Part shown: in pieces, positions 8,283-18,351 of the stretch | How the letters are laid out: the number at the start of each line of letters is the position of its first letter | Position numbering within the stretch: position 1 is the stretch's first letter | Assembly: GCF_021353265.1 (NCBI RefSeq) | Contig: NZ_JAJTWU010000011.1 | Span: 165,276 to 229,275 of the forward strand | Source of the DNA: Pelomonas cellulosilytica | GTDB lineage: Bacteria; Pseudomonadota; Gammaproteobacteria; Burkholderiales; Burkholderiaceae_C | Direction of reading: 5' to 3' | Length of the DNA stretch: 64,000 nt | Program-made: the position numbers and the translations under genes | The notes under the pieces: model-generated | What the model saw: only the letters and a program-made list of their open reading frames with translations | What the model was told of the DNA's origin: nothing | Databases searched by the model: none

Positions 8283-9494
8283 ATGAACGAATTCCTGAAC
8301 GCGCTGTTGAACTGGCTGGAAAACGGCCTGGCGAACTTCAGTGCCTGGCAGCTCGTGGTGTTCACGCTGGTTGTGACGCACATCACGATCGCTGCAGTCA
8401 CCATCTTCCTGCACCGTTCGCAAGCCCACCGCGCGCTCGACCTCGGGCCCATTCCGTCGCACTTCTTCCGCTTCTGGCTGTGGCTGACCACCGGCATGGT
8501 CACGAAGGAATGGGTGGCCATCCACCGCAAGCACCACGCCAAGTGCGAGACCGAGGAAGACCCGCACAGCCCGCAGACTCGTGGCCTGAAGAAGGTTATG
8601 GCCGAGGGTGCCGAGCTCTACCGCGCCGAAGCCAAGAATGCCGAGACCATCGCCAAGTACAGCCGCGGAACGCCGGACGACTGGATCGAGCGCAACCTCT
8701 ACACCAAGTACAGCTGGCAGGGTGTCGCGCTGATGCTGATCATCAACGTGACGCTGTTCGGTGCCATCGGCGCCACCATCTGGGCGATCCAGATGGCGTG
8801 GATCCCGTTCTGGGCCGCTGGCATCGTCAACGGCGTCGGCCACTACTGGGGCTATCGGAACTTCGAGGCACCTGATGCGTCGACCAACCTGATTCCCTGG
8901 ACGCTGATCATCGGCGGCGAGGAACTGCACAACAACCATCACACTTACCCGACGTCGGCCAAGTTCTCGGTCAAGCCGTACGAGTTCGACATCGGCTGGG
9001 TGTACATCCGCGGCATGGAAATGCTGGGCTGGGCCAAGGTTCGCAAGACCGCGCCGAAGCTGAGCCTGGGTGAGATCAAGCCGGCCGATGCGCGCACGCT
9101 GGAAGCGTTGATTGCCAACCGCTATGAGGTCATGGCGACCTATGCCCGTGGCCTGAAGTCGGCCTGTGAGGCCGAACTGGCCCGCATCAAGGCCGAGGGT
9201 GGCAAGCACAGCGAGCGCATCGCCCAGCTGAAGCTGGCCAAGCGCTGGATGCACCGCGATGAAGAGCGCATCCCGGCCGATCTGCACGGCCCGCTGGCCC
9301 ATGCCCGTGCCGCGAGTCCCGTCATCGACAAGCTCGTGACGATGCGCGAGGAGCTGCGCCAGTTGTGGACGCGCACCAACGTGTCGGCCGAGCAGCTGGT
9401 GGCCGACCTGCAGGCCTGGTGCCGTCGTGCCGAAGAAAGCGGCATCGCCGAGTTGCAGGCCTTCTCGATGCGCCTGCGTGCGGTGCACGCCTAA
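8283..9494 (+). CDS. Membrane acyl-CoA/acyl-lipid desaturase (delta-9 type)
   Basis: Di-iron membrane fatty acid desaturase that introduces a double bond into saturated acyl chains, adjusting membrane fluidity. The three histidine boxes are intact: HRSQAH (44-49), HRKHH (81-85) and HNNHH before TYP near 219-223. About four transmembrane helices lie in the first 200 residues. At 403 residues it is longer than core desaturases because of a charged helical C-terminal tail of about 130 residues, whose role is unknown. Ends at a strong terminator. Confidence 0.9.
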   Translation: MNEFLNALLNWLENGLANFSAWQLVVFTLVVTHITIAAVTIFLHRSQAHRALDLGPIPSHFFRFWLWLTTGMVTKEWVAIHRKHHAKCETEEDPHSPQTRGLKKVMAEGAELYRAEAKNAETIAKYSRGTPDDWIERNLYTKYSWQGVALMLIINVTLFGAIGATIWAIQMAWIPFWAAGIVNGVGHYWGYRNFEAPDASTNLIPWTLIIGGEELHNNHHTYPTSAKFSVKPYEFDIGWVYIRGMEMLGWAKVRKTAPKLSLGEIKPADARTLEALIANRYEVMATYARGLKSACEAELARIKAEGGKHSERIAQLKLAKRWMHRDEERIPADLHGPLAHARAASPVIDKLVTMREELRQLWTRTNVSAEQLVADLQAWCRRAEESGIAELQAFSMRLRAVHA

Positions 9495-9512
9495 GTCTGC
9501 GTTTCACCGCGT

Positions 9513-9542
9513 AAAGGGCGCCCATTCGAGGCGCCCTTTTTT
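9513..9542 (+). terminator. Rho-independent terminator after the desaturase
   Basis: A 10-bp perfect stem (AAAGGGCGCC / GGCGCCCTTT, loop of 7) followed by a T-run ends 18 bases after the desaturase stop. Confidence 0.9.
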
Positions 9543-9594
9543 CTTGCGTGGCCTAGACTTGTTGCTGCCTTCATCCACAACTTGGAGCCATGCC

Positions 9595-10089
9595 ATGAAG
9601 TATCGCCACGCCATTGCATGGGGCCTGCTGGCCCTGGCCGCCGCCGCGCGCGCCGACGTGAAGGTGAACTTCGTCAACCCGGACAAGTTCATCGACATCA
9701 AGGACAACACCGGGTTCGCCGACAAGGACGTGCTCACGCAGATCGAGGCACATCTGGTGGCGCAGGCGCAGAAGTTCCTGCCCGGCCAGGACGTGACGAT
9801 CAATGTGACCGACATCGACCTTGCGGGCAACGTGGAGCCGTTCGGCCACAGTGTCCAGTGGGTGCGTGTCATGCGCCGGGTGACGCTGCCGGCCATCACG
9901 CTGAACTACGAGGTCAGCCAGGCCGGGCAGGTGGTACGCAAGGGTGACGCCCGGCTGCGCGACATGAACTACCAGGACGGCGTGAACAGCTACTTCAGCG
10001 GTGAGCCGCTCAGGTACGAGAAGCACATGATCGATCGGTGGTTCCAGGACGAGTTCGGCACCAAAGTCGCTGCCGCATCACCCCGTTGA
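9595..10089 (+). CDS. DUF3016 family exported protein
   Basis: Predicted periplasmic protein of 164 residues and unknown function. An N-terminal signal peptide (MKYRHAIAWGLLALAAAARA) is followed by a compact domain beginning DVKVNFVNPDKF, matching the DUF3016 family. Monocistronic: it follows the desaturase terminator and ends at a bidirectional hairpin shared with rpmG. No enzymatic motif is visible. Confidence 0.8.
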   Translation: MKYRHAIAWGLLALAAAARADVKVNFVNPDKFIDIKDNTGFADKDVLTQIEAHLVAQAQKFLPGQDVTINVTDIDLAGNVEPFGHSVQWVRVMRRVTLPAITLNYEVSQAGQVVRKGDARLRDMNYQDGVNSYFSGEPLRYEKHMIDRWFQDEFGTKVAAASPR

Positions 10090-10099
10090 GGCGCCCCAA

Positions 10100-10140
10100 A
10101 AGCAAAACCCGCCGGCGTTGCCGCTCGGCGGGTTTTGCTT
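10100..10140. terminator. Bidirectional terminator between the DUF3016 gene and rpmG
   Basis: A perfect 14-bp stem (AAGCAAAACCCGCC / GGCGGGTTTTGCTT, loop 13) has T-rich tracts on both strands and lies between convergent genes, so it can terminate both. Confidence 0.9.
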
Positions 10141-10177
10141 GGCTTGAAGCGCGATTGGCGGCAGGCGCCGCCTGCAG

Positions 10178-10348
10178 TCACTTCAGCTTGATTTCCTTGT
10201 ACAGGACGTGCTTGCGCGCCTTCGGGTCGAATTTCATGAATTCGAGCTTTTCGGGCGTGGTCTTCTTGTTCTTGTTCGTCGTGTAGAAGTGGCCGGTGCC
10301 CGCGGTGGACTCCAGCTTGATCTTTTCGCGGCCGCCTTTGGATGCCAT
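10178..10348 (-). CDS. rpmG: 50S ribosomal protein L33
   Basis: Small large-subunit ribosomal protein, 56 residues, beginning [20 protein letters not shown]. This is the Cys-free L33 type (no zinc ribbon), as in most proteobacteria, and matches the family length. It lies 35 bp downstream of rpmB on the same strand, the conserved rpmB-rpmG pair, and reads into the bidirectional terminator. Confidence 0.97.
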   Translation of the reverse strand: MASKGGREKIKLESTAGTGHFYTTNKNKKTTPEKLEFMKFDPKARKHVLYKEIKLK

Positions 10349-10383
10349 GGTCGTATTCCTTCGGTTGTGTCAGTGAACGACGA

Positions 10384-10617
10384 TCAGAGCTCGCCCTTGG
10401 CGCGCAGATCGGCGACGACCTGGTCGATGCCGACCTTGTCGATCAAACGCAGAGCGGCGTTGCTGATGCGCAGGCGCACCCAGCGGTTCTCGGACTCCAC
10501 CCAGAAACGGCGGTATTGCAAGTTCGGCAGGAACCGACGCTTGGTTTTGTTGTTGGCGTGGGAAACGTTGTTCCCGACCATGGGCTTCTTGCCCGTGACT
10601 TGACAGACGCGTGCCAT
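10384..10617 (-). CDS. rpmB: 50S ribosomal protein L28
   Basis: Large-subunit ribosomal protein of 77 residues, beginning [20 protein letters not shown], the standard L28 N-terminus. The start is fixed by this motif; the longer open frame upstream is leader sequence. First gene of rpmB-rpmG. A TATACT-like -10 on the minus strand (10748-10753) could drive a leader of about 120 bases that contains a conspicuous stem-loop. Confidence 0.97.
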   Translation of the reverse strand: MARVCQVTGKKPMVGNNVSHANNKTKRRFLPNLQYRRFWVESENRWVRLRISNAALRLIDKVGIDQVVADLRAKGEL

Positions 10618-10687
10618 TGACGCTCTCCGGTTTGACTTCTCTGACCAGCCGCCGCGACACCCGTCGCGAGCAGCCCTTTGACCGCAA

Positions 10688-10739
10688 TGCCTGCTAGCCC
10701 CGGGCTCCGAGAGTCCGGGTGCGGTCCATCCGGCAGGCA
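10688..10739 (-). promoter_or_regulatory. Structured 5' leader of rpmB-rpmG (candidate)
   Basis: A long stem closed by 7-bp arms (TGCCTGC at 10688-10694, GCAGGCA at 10733-10739) encloses an inner hairpin (CCCGG at 10699-10703, CCGGG at 10715-10719) in the untranslated region before L28. It may be an autoregulatory or processing element, or just leader structure. Confidence 0.35.
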
Positions 10740-10779
10740 AGCCCGCGAGTATAGCGGCAATCCCCCCGTCTGGCGAGTT

Positions 10780-11799
<1,020 letters not shown>

Positions 11800-11901
11800 C
11801 TAACCCGGAGCTTCGGAGCGCGCCACGGTGTGCACAATGCACGCCATTCTAGGCAGGCGTGCAATTTGCCACCTGCGGGGGCGCAAAACAGGAGGATGTA
11901 T

Positions 11902-12570
11902 ATGGCGATGATTTCCAACCTGGACCTGATCCGCCGGGTTCCGCTGTTCTCGATGCTGACGACGGATCAGGCGCAGTCCATCGCGGACAGTGTCGTGAAG
12001 CGGCGTTTCAAGCGCGGCGAACTGATCGTGGAGCAGGGTACCAAGTCGAATGCTCTGTTCATTCTGCTCAACGGCCGGGCACGCGTGCTGACCGCCGACC
12101 ATCGCGGCCGCGAGGTCATCCTGGCCGTGCTGCAGTCTGGCGACTACGTCGGCGAGATGAGTCTGATCGACAACGAGCCTCATTCCGCCACCGTGCGCGC
12201 CGAGGTGCAGACCGACATGCTGGTGCTGGGGCGTCTCGAGTTCGCGCGTTGCCTGCCGGAGAGCAGCAGCCTGGCCTACGGCATCCTTCGCGGGCTCGTC
12301 GCCCGGCTGCGCAATGCCGACCGGCAGATCGAATCCCTCGCGCTGCTGGACGTATACGGCCGCGTGGCGCGCACGCTGCTCGATATGGCCGAGGACGAGA
12401 AGGGCATCAAGCTCATCCGCGGCAAGGTGTCGCGCCAGGACATGGCCAAGGTCGTTGGCGCGTCACGTGAGATGGTCAGCCGGGTCATGAAGGACCTGGA
12501 GGAGCGCGGCGTCATCGAGACGCTGGAGAACGGCTCGGTCGTCATCAAGGAACGGCTGACCCACGATTGA
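11902..12570 (+). CDS. Crp/Fnr family transcriptional regulator
   Basis: DNA-binding regulator with an N-terminal cyclic-nucleotide-binding beta-roll (about 15-125; [18 protein letters not shown] resembles the phosphate-binding cassette) and a C-terminal Crp helix-turn-helix (about 150-215). No N-terminal Cys cluster is present, so it is not an oxygen-sensing FNR. The ATG at 11902 was chosen because AGGAGG ends 6 bases before it; an earlier in-frame ATG at 11896 abuts that site. 222 residues. Effector and regulon unknown. Confidence 0.88.
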   Translation: MAMISNLDLIRRVPLFSMLTTDQAQSIADSVVKRRFKRGELIVEQGTKSNALFILLNGRARVLTADHRGREVILAVLQSGDYVGEMSLIDNEPHSATVRAEVQTDMLVLGRLEFARCLPESSSLAYGILRGLVARLRNADRQIESLALLDVYGRVARTLLDMAEDEKGIKLIRGKVSRQDMAKVVGASREMVSRVMKDLEERGVIETLENGSVVIKERLTHD

Positions 12571-12622
12571 TCCGGATACAGCTTCGCCGGCCCGCGATGG
12601 GCTGGCGCGGCACAATGCCCGG

Positions 12623-15004
12623 ATGAGTTTTCCCCTTGGTTCCCTGCTGGGCGGCGATGGCGCCGCCAGCGAACCCGCCGCCCCGGCCAAGTCCCCCCGC
12701 CGCCAGGCGCCCAAGACACGAGATGCCGCACCGGCATCGGCGGCCTCGCGCCTGCTGCGCACGCCGCTGTGGCTGGCGCTGAGCGCGCTGCTGCTGGCGC
12801 TGCTGGTGCTGGCGATGGCCACGCACGACCTGCGCGACGCGGCCTTCACGACCAGCGGCCAGCGCGACCTCGTCGGCAACCGCGTCGGCAGCTTCGGCGC
12901 GTGGCTGTCGGACGGGCTGCTCTTCGTCTTCGGCTTTTCGGCCTGGTGGCTGCCGCTACTCGCGCTGCGGGCATGGTTGCGCGGCCTGGCCGGCCTGCTG
13001 CGGCATGACGTGGCTGTCGTGCCTCGCTGGAGTCAGCGGGCGCGCTGGTGGGCGGGTGTGCTGCTGTTGCTGGGCGCCAGTTGCGCGCTGGAGTGGAGTC
13101 GGCTCTACGCCGTCGAGCCACGGCTGCCCGGTCATGCCGGCGGCATCGTCGGCTACCTGCTGGGCCCGCTGGGCATGAAGGGGCTGGGCTTTGCCGGCTC
13201 CGGTGTCGTTTGGATCGTGCTGTTGCTGACCGGCATGTCGTGGGCGCTGCGCTTCTCATGGGGTCAACTGGCCGAACGCATCGGCGAGCGCATCGAGCAG
13301 TTGCGCGAGAAGCGCATCGAACAGCGCGAGATGAAAGCGGATCAGAAGGCCGGCGAGCGCGCCGTTAAGGAGCGCGAGCAGGAGGTCGAGGTTGAGCGCC
13401 AGATCGAGCGGCAGGTGGAGGCCGAGCACGCGCCGCTGGTCATCGAGGCGCCGGTTGTCGAGGTGCCGCAGTCCACGCGCGTCGCCAAGGAGCGCCAGCA
13501 GACGCTGTTCGCCGACGTGGGCGACGCTAAGCTGCCGCAGGTCGACCTGCTGGACGCCGCACCGGGCCGCCAGGAGACCGTCACGCCCGAGTCGCTGGAG
13601 ATGACAAGCCGGCTCATCGAGAAGAAGCTGCGCGACTTTGGCGTGGAGGTTCACGTCGTCGCCGCGTCGCCCGGCCCGGTCATCACGCGTTACGAGATCG
13701 AGCCGGCCACCGGCGTGAAGGGCTCGCAGGTCGTCAACCTGGCCAAGGACCTGGCGCGCAGCTTGAGCCTCGTGTCCATCCGCGTGGTCGAGACGATCCC
13801 GGGCAAGAACTACATGGCGCTGGAGCTGCCCAATGCACGCCGGCAGACCATCCGCTTGTCCGAGATCCTCGGCTCGCAGGTCTACGCCGACGCCGCGTCC
13901 CAGCTGACGATGGGCCTGGGCAAGGACATCGTTGGCCTGCCGGTCGTGGCCGACCTCGCCAAGATGCCGCACTGCCTAGTGGCCGGCACGACCGGGTCGG
14001 GCAAGTCGGTGGGCATCAACGCGATGATCCTCAGCCTGCTCTACAAGGCCGAGGCGCGCGACGTGCGCCTCATCCTCATCGACCCCAAGATGCTGGAGAT
14101 GAGCGTCTACGAGGGTATCCCGCACCTGCTGGCGCCGGTCGTGACGGACATGAAGCAGGCCGGCAACGCGTTGAACTGGTGTGTCGGCGAGATGGAGCGG
14201 CGCTACAAGCTCATGTCCAAGATGGGCGTGCGCAACCTGGCCGGCTACAACAAGAAGCTCGACGAGGCCAAGGCCAATGGCGTCAGCATCCCCAACCCGT
14301 TTAGCCTGACGCCCGAGGAGCCCGAGCCGCTGGAGCGCCTGCCGTTCATCGTCGTCGTCATCGACGAGCTGGCCGACCTGATGATGGTCGTCGGCAAGAA
14401 GATCGAAGAGCTGATCGCCCGCCTCGCGCAGAAGGCGCGTGCGGCCGGCATCCACCTGATCCTGGCCACGCAGCGGCCGTCGGTGGACGTCATCACCGGT
14501 CTCATCAAGGCCAACATCCCGACGCGGCTATCCTTCCAGGTCAGCAGCAAGATCGACAGTCGCACCATCCTCGACCAGATGGGCGCCGAGGCGCTGCTGG
14601 GCATGGGCGACATGCTCTACATGCCCTCCGGCACCGGCCTGCCGATCCGCGTTCACGGCGCCTTTGTCAGTGACGACGAGGTGCACCGTGTCGTCGAGTA
14701 CATCAAATCGCAGGGCGAGCCGAACTACATCGAAGGCATCCTGGAAGGTGGTGTGCTGGACGACCTCGGCAGCGAGGCGCCGGCACCGGGCGAATCCAAT
14801 GGCGAGGCCGACCCGATGTACGACCAGGCAGTCGCTATCGTCCTACAGCACCGCAAGGCCTCGATCTCACTCGTGCAGCGCCACCTGCGCATAGGCTACA
14901 ACCGCGCCGCGCGACTACTGGAGCAGATGGAGAAGTCCGGCCTCGTCGGTGCGCTGGCGTCCAATGGCAGCCGTGAACTGATCATCCCCAAACGTGACGA
15001 ATAG
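12623..15004 (+). CDS. ftsK: DNA translocase FtsK
   Basis: Septal DNA pump that clears the chromosome terminus and activates XerCD recombination. The 793-residue protein has about four N-terminal membrane helices (45-200), a short charged linker (about 215-300) with coiled-coil character ([20 protein letters not shown]), the RecA-like motor with Walker A GTTGSGKS near 456-463, and a C-terminal gamma winged helix ([20 protein letters not shown]) that reads KOPS sites. The linker is much shorter than in E. coli FtsK. Followed closely by lolA. Confidence 0.96.
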   Translation: MSFPLGSLLGGDGAASEPAAPAKSPRRQAPKTRDAAPASAASRLLRTPLWLALSALLLALLVLAMATHDLRDAAFTTSGQRDLVGNRVGSFGAWLSDGLLFVFGFSAWWLPLLALRAWLRGLAGLLRHDVAVVPRWSQRARWWAGVLLLLGASCALEWSRLYAVEPRLPGHAGGIVGYLLGPLGMKGLGFAGSGVVWIVLLLTGMSWALRFSWGQLAERIGERIEQLREKRIEQREMKADQKAGERAVKEREQEVEVERQIERQVEAEHAPLVIEAPVVEVPQSTRVAKERQQTLFADVGDAKLPQVDLLDAAPGRQETVTPESLEMTSRLIEKKLRDFGVEVHVVAASPGPVITRYEIEPATGVKGSQVVNLAKDLARSLSLVSIRVVETIPGKNYMALELPNARRQTIRLSEILGSQVYADAASQLTMGLGKDIVGLPVVADLAKMPHCLVAGTTGSGKSVGINAMILSLLYKAEARDVRLILIDPKMLEMSVYEGIPHLLAPVVTDMKQAGNALNWCVGEMERRYKLMSKMGVRNLAGYNKKLDEAKANGVSIPNPFSLTPEEPEPLERLPFIVVVIDELADLMMVVGKKIEELIARLAQKARAAGIHLILATQRPSVDVITGLIKANIPTRLSFQVSSKIDSRTILDQMGAEALLGMGDMLYMPSGTGLPIRVHGAFVSDDEVHRVVEYIKSQGEPNYIEGILEGGVLDDLGSEAPAPGESNGEADPMYDQAVAIVLQHRKASISLVQRHLRIGYNRAARLLEQMEKSGLVGALASNGSRELIIPKRDE

Positions 15005-15014
15005 CCCGAGACGA

Positions 15015-15620
15015 ATGAAGAAGCTCCTGATCGCCCTGACGCTGCTATCGAGCGGCCTGGCGCATGCCGACGCGGTTGATGCGCTGCGCGATTTCGCGCG
15101 CGACGTGAAGAGCGGCAAGGCCAACTTCACGCAGACCGTCACGGCGCCCGACGGCAAGCGCAAGAAAACATCGTCCGGCAGCTTCGAGTTCGAGCGCCCC
15201 AACCGTTTCCGCTTCGTCTACGCCAAGCCTTTCGAGCAAACCATCGTCGCAGACGGCAGCAAGGTTTGGATCTACGACGCGGACCTGAATCAGGCCAGCT
15301 CCCGCAAGCTGGCCGATGCGCTGGGCGCCACGCCCGCCGCGTTGCTGGCCGGCGCCAACCTGGAGCGCGACTTCACGCTGAAGGCCTTGCCGGTCGATGG
15401 TGGCATCGATTGGGTGCAGGCCGTGCCGCGGCAGGCCGAGTCGACTATCCAGTTGCTGAAGCTCGGCTTCAAGGGCAAGGAGCTCGCGGCGATGGAGATC
15501 GTCGACGGCTTCGGTCAACGTTCGCGACTGGACTTCAGCGCCGTGCAGGCCAATGTGCCGGTCACGGCGGATCGTTTCCAGTTCAAGCTGCCGGCGGGCG
15601 CGGACCTGATCGAGCAGTGA
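15015..15620 (+). CDS. lolA: Outer-membrane lipoprotein carrier protein LolA
   Basis: Periplasmic chaperone carrying lipoproteins from LolCDE to LolB. The 201-residue product has a signal peptide (MKKLLIALTLLSSGLAHA) and the LolA fold signatures (NFTQTV early, FEFERPNRFRFVY, then a long beta half-barrel). It starts 10 bases after the ftsK stop and its own stop overlaps the rarA GTG start, so ftsK-lolA-rarA form an operon. Confidence 0.95.
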   Translation: MKKLLIALTLLSSGLAHADAVDALRDFARDVKSGKANFTQTVTAPDGKRKKTSSGSFEFERPNRFRFVYAKPFEQTIVADGSKVWIYDADLNQASSRKLADALGATPAALLAGANLERDFTLKALPVDGGIDWVQAVPRQAESTIQLLKLGFKGKELAAMEIVDGFGQRSRLDFSAVQANVPVTADRFQFKLPAGADLIEQ

Positions 15621-16966
15621 GCGCTTCGTCCCACGGATCGCTGTTCGACGACGAACCGCTGCCCGGCGCGACGCCAGCTCCCGCGGCGCCGCAGGCCGGC
15701 ATTCCGCTGGCAGAACGCTTGCGGCCCAAGACGCTCGACGAGGTCATCGGCCAGCGTCACCTGCTAGGCCCTGGCATGCCGCTGCGCGTCGCGTTCGACG
15801 CCGGCCGGCTGCACAGCATGATCCTGTGGGGCCCTCCGGGCGTCGGCAAGACGACGTTGGCGCGGCTGATGGCCGGTGCCTTCGATGCGCAGTTCATCGC
15901 AATCTCGGCCGTGCTGGGCGGCGTCAAGGAGATCCGCGAGGCGGTGGAGCGCGCCCAGGTTGCCGCGGCGCAGGGGCGGCGCACCGTCGTCTTCGTCGAC
16001 GAGGTGCACCGCTTCAACAAATCACAGCAGGATGCCTTCCTGCCGCATGTCGAAGCAGGACTCTTCACCTTCATCGGCGCGACGACGGAGAACCCCAGCT
16101 TCGAGGTCAACTCGGCGCTGTTGTCGCGCGCCACCGTGCAGGTGCTGAAGAGCTTGGATGCCGACGAGCTGGGCCAGCTCATCGCCCGCGGCGCGACCGA
16201 GCTGGGCGTGCCGGAGCCGACGCCCGAGGCCGCGCAGCGCCTCATCGGCTATGCGGACGGCGACGCGCGCCGGCTGCTGAACGCCTTCGACACGGCGGCG
16301 TCGCTGGCGCAGGGCTCTGCCATAGACGAGGCCTTGCTGGAGCGGGCGCTCGGCGAGCAGCTGCGACGGTATGACAAGGGCGGCGACCAGTTCTACGACG
16401 TCATCAGCGCGCTGCACAAGTCCGTACGCGGCAGCCATCCGGACGGCGCGCTGTACTGGTTCGCGCGAATGCTGGACGGTGGCGTGGACGCCCGCTACAT
16501 CTGCCGCCGCCTGATCCGCATGGCCAGCGAGGACATCGGCTTGGCTGACCCGCGCGCGCTGCGCATAACGCTGGACGCCGCCGAGGCTTACGAGCGTCTG
16601 GGCACGCCCGAGGGCGAGCTGGCGCTGGCCGAGGCCGTCGTCTATCTCGCGGTGGCGCCGAAGTCCAACGCCGTCTACAAAGCCTTCAACGAGGTGCGCG
16701 CCTTCGTCAAACAGGACCAGAGCCGGCCGGTGCCGGTGCACCTGCGCAATGCGCCGACCAAGCTGATGAAGGAGCTCGGCTACGGCAAGGCCTATCGCTA
16801 CGCGCATGACGAGCCCAACGCGTATGCCGCCGGCGAGCAGTACCTGCCCGATGGGCTGGAGGCCGTGCGCTGGTACGCTCCCGTGCCACGCGGGCTGGAG
16901 CTGCGCATTGCCGACAAGCTCGCTGAGCTGCGCCGGCTGGACGATGAAGCGTCTGGCGCGGCTTAG
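15617..16966 (+). CDS. rarA: Replication-associated recombination protein A
   Basis: AAA+ ATPase of the RarA/MgsA/WRNIP1 family that acts at stalled replication forks. The GTG at 15617 overlaps the lolA TGA (GTGA). The 449-residue protein has Walker A GPPGVGKTT, Walker B VVFVDEVHRF, and the C-terminal clamp-loader-like and tetramerisation domains (YDKGGDQFYDVISALHKS region). The gene overlaps the next gene by 23 bp. Confidence 0.95.
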   Translation: MSASSHGSLFDDEPLPGATPAPAAPQAGIPLAERLRPKTLDEVIGQRHLLGPGMPLRVAFDAGRLHSMILWGPPGVGKTTLARLMAGAFDAQFIAISAVLGGVKEIREAVERAQVAAAQGRRTVVFVDEVHRFNKSQQDAFLPHVEAGLFTFIGATTENPSFEVNSALLSRATVQVLKSLDADELGQLIARGATELGVPEPTPEAAQRLIGYADGDARRLLNAFDTAASLAQGSAIDEALLERALGEQLRRYDKGGDQFYDVISALHKSVRGSHPDGALYWFARMLDGGVDARYICRRLIRMASEDIGLADPRALRITLDAAEAYERLGTPEGELALAEAVVYLAVAPKSNAVYKAFNEVRAFVKQDQSRPVPVHLRNAPTKLMKELGYGKAYRYAHDEPNAYAAGEQYLPDGLEAVRWYAPVPRGLELRIADKLAELRRLDDEASGAA

Positions 16967-17864
16967 TGTGGTGCTCAGTGCGGCACTAGCCGCACTGCTG
17001 GCGTCAGCAGCCGTGTACGCCGCGGACGGCCCGACGCTGACCCGCGTGCGCGACACCGGCGTCATCGTCATCGGCTACCGGCCGGCATCGCTGCCGTTCT
17101 CTTTCCTGGACGCCCAGCTGCGACCCACGGGCTACACCATTGAGCTGTGCGACCGCGTGGTGGACGCGGTGCGCCAGAAGCTGCAGCTGTCCGACCTGGA
17201 GGTGCGCCGCGTCGAGGTGGCGTCCGCCACGCGCATGCCGCTGGTCATCAACGGCACGCTCGACCTGGAATGTGGCATCACGACGCACACCGCCGAGCGC
17301 GCCCGCCAGCAAGCGTTCTCGCTGACAATCTTCGTCGCCGAGACGCGACTGATGACGCGCGCCGGTGACCGCGTGGAGAGCCTGGCCGAGCTCCGTGGCC
17401 GCACCGTGGCCACCACGGTCGGCACGACCAGCATTCAGCACTTGGCCAAGGTCAACGAGCAACAGGGGCTGGACATCCGCATCCTCGGCGGGCTGGACGA
17501 CCCGGAGGGATTCCAGTTGCTGAAGAGTGGCCGCGCCGCGGCCTTCCTGATGGACGACGTGCTACTGCGCAGCATCATGGCCCAGCAGGGCGCGGCGGCG
17601 GACGACTACCGCATCTCCGACACGGCGCTCACCGTCGAGCCCTATGCCATCGGGCTGCGCAAGGGCGACGTGCAGTTCAAGGCACTCGTGGACGGCGTGC
17701 TGGCGGGGCTCTACCGCAGCGGCGAGATCCACGCGATCTACCGGCGCTGGTTTGAGCAGCCGGTGGCGGCTTCGGGCACCAACCTCAAGCTGCCGATGAG
17801 CGCGGCGTTCCGGCGCGCGGTCGCCAACCCGACGGATTCGCCGGACCCGGAGCGCTATCGTTAG
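16944..17864 (+). CDS. gltI: Glutamate/aspartate-type periplasmic amino-acid binding protein
   Basis: Type II periplasmic solute-binding protein of 306 residues, with a signal peptide ending near AVYAA. Its layout follows E. coli GltI closely: a VIVIGYR opening, FSFLDAQLRPTGYTIELC, LDLECGITTHTAERARQQAF, GTTSIQHLAKVNEQ, and GRAAAFLMDD in the second lobe. No permease or ATPase gene is adjacent, so it is an orphan receptor or serves a transporter elsewhere. It lies near a DctBD/AauSR-like regulatory pair, consistent with acidic amino-acid sensing or uptake. Confidence 0.85.
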   Translation: MKRLARLSVVLSAALAALLASAAVYAADGPTLTRVRDTGVIVIGYRPASLPFSFLDAQLRPTGYTIELCDRVVDAVRQKLQLSDLEVRRVEVASATRMPLVINGTLDLECGITTHTAERARQQAFSLTIFVAETRLMTRAGDRVESLAELRGRTVATTVGTTSIQHLAKVNEQQGLDIRILGGLDDPEGFQLLKSGRAAAFLMDDVLLRSIMAQQGAAADDYRISDTALTVEPYAIGLRKGDVQFKALVDGVLAGLYRSGEIHAIYRRWFEQPVAASGTNLKLPMSAAFRRAVANPTDSPDPERYR

Positions 17865-17903
17865 GCCAGGGAGGCTTATGTCAGACTCTTCCACCCAAGT
17901 GCG

Positions 17904-18323
17904 TTGCGCGCACGCTTGAGCTCTGAAGATCTCGCTCAGCTTGGTGCCCTCACGCAGGCGATAGCCGGCACATGGAACGGAGAGTCGTTTTGGCTGCTAG
18001 GCCAACCCTCCACGATCATCCCTTTGGAGCCTGATCAAGACGTGCTGGCCTTCAGTCTGGCTGGCTGGATTCCGGAGCAGGCGATTGTTGTGGCGTGCAA
18101 CTTTCGTGGAGCGGCGGCAGATGTGCTGTTGGCTTTTTTCGCCGGGAGGCTGGCAGATTTGTTTTGTGGGTTGGTCGCGCTTGGCTTTAAGCTGGAGTCG
18201 TATACCAGGAGCCCGTCAATGCTGACCTTGGACGGTCGGTATTGTTCTGACGGTCTTGGCGACGTTGTTACCCCAGCTTGCTTGAACTATTGGGCAAGGG
18301 ATCCCGAGTTCAGGATGTGTTGA
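17904..18323 (+). CDS. Hypothetical protein, possibly frameshifted at its start
   Basis: A 139-residue reading from a TTG codon; not recognised with confidence, though the general layout recalls small DUF6368-like, immunity-type proteins. Its base composition is visibly less GC-rich than its neighbours, which suggests acquisition. A better ATG with an upstream AGGGAGG lies at 17878 but is in another frame and stops at 17919. Losing one base between 17880 and 17904 would explain this: the gene's frame stays open back to 17865 and gives a plausible N-terminus. It may be a damaged gene. It sits between the GltI-like gene and the convergent response regulator. Confidence 0.45.
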   Translation: MRARLSSEDLAQLGALTQAIAGTWNGESFWLLGQPSTIIPLEPDQDVLAFSLAGWIPEQAIVVACNFRGAAADVLLAFFAGRLADLFCGLVALGFKLESYTRSPSMLTLDGRYCSDGLGDVVTPACLNYWARDPEFRMC

Positions 18324-18351
18324 GGCGGGAGAGGTCCGGCAGGCCGGTGCC

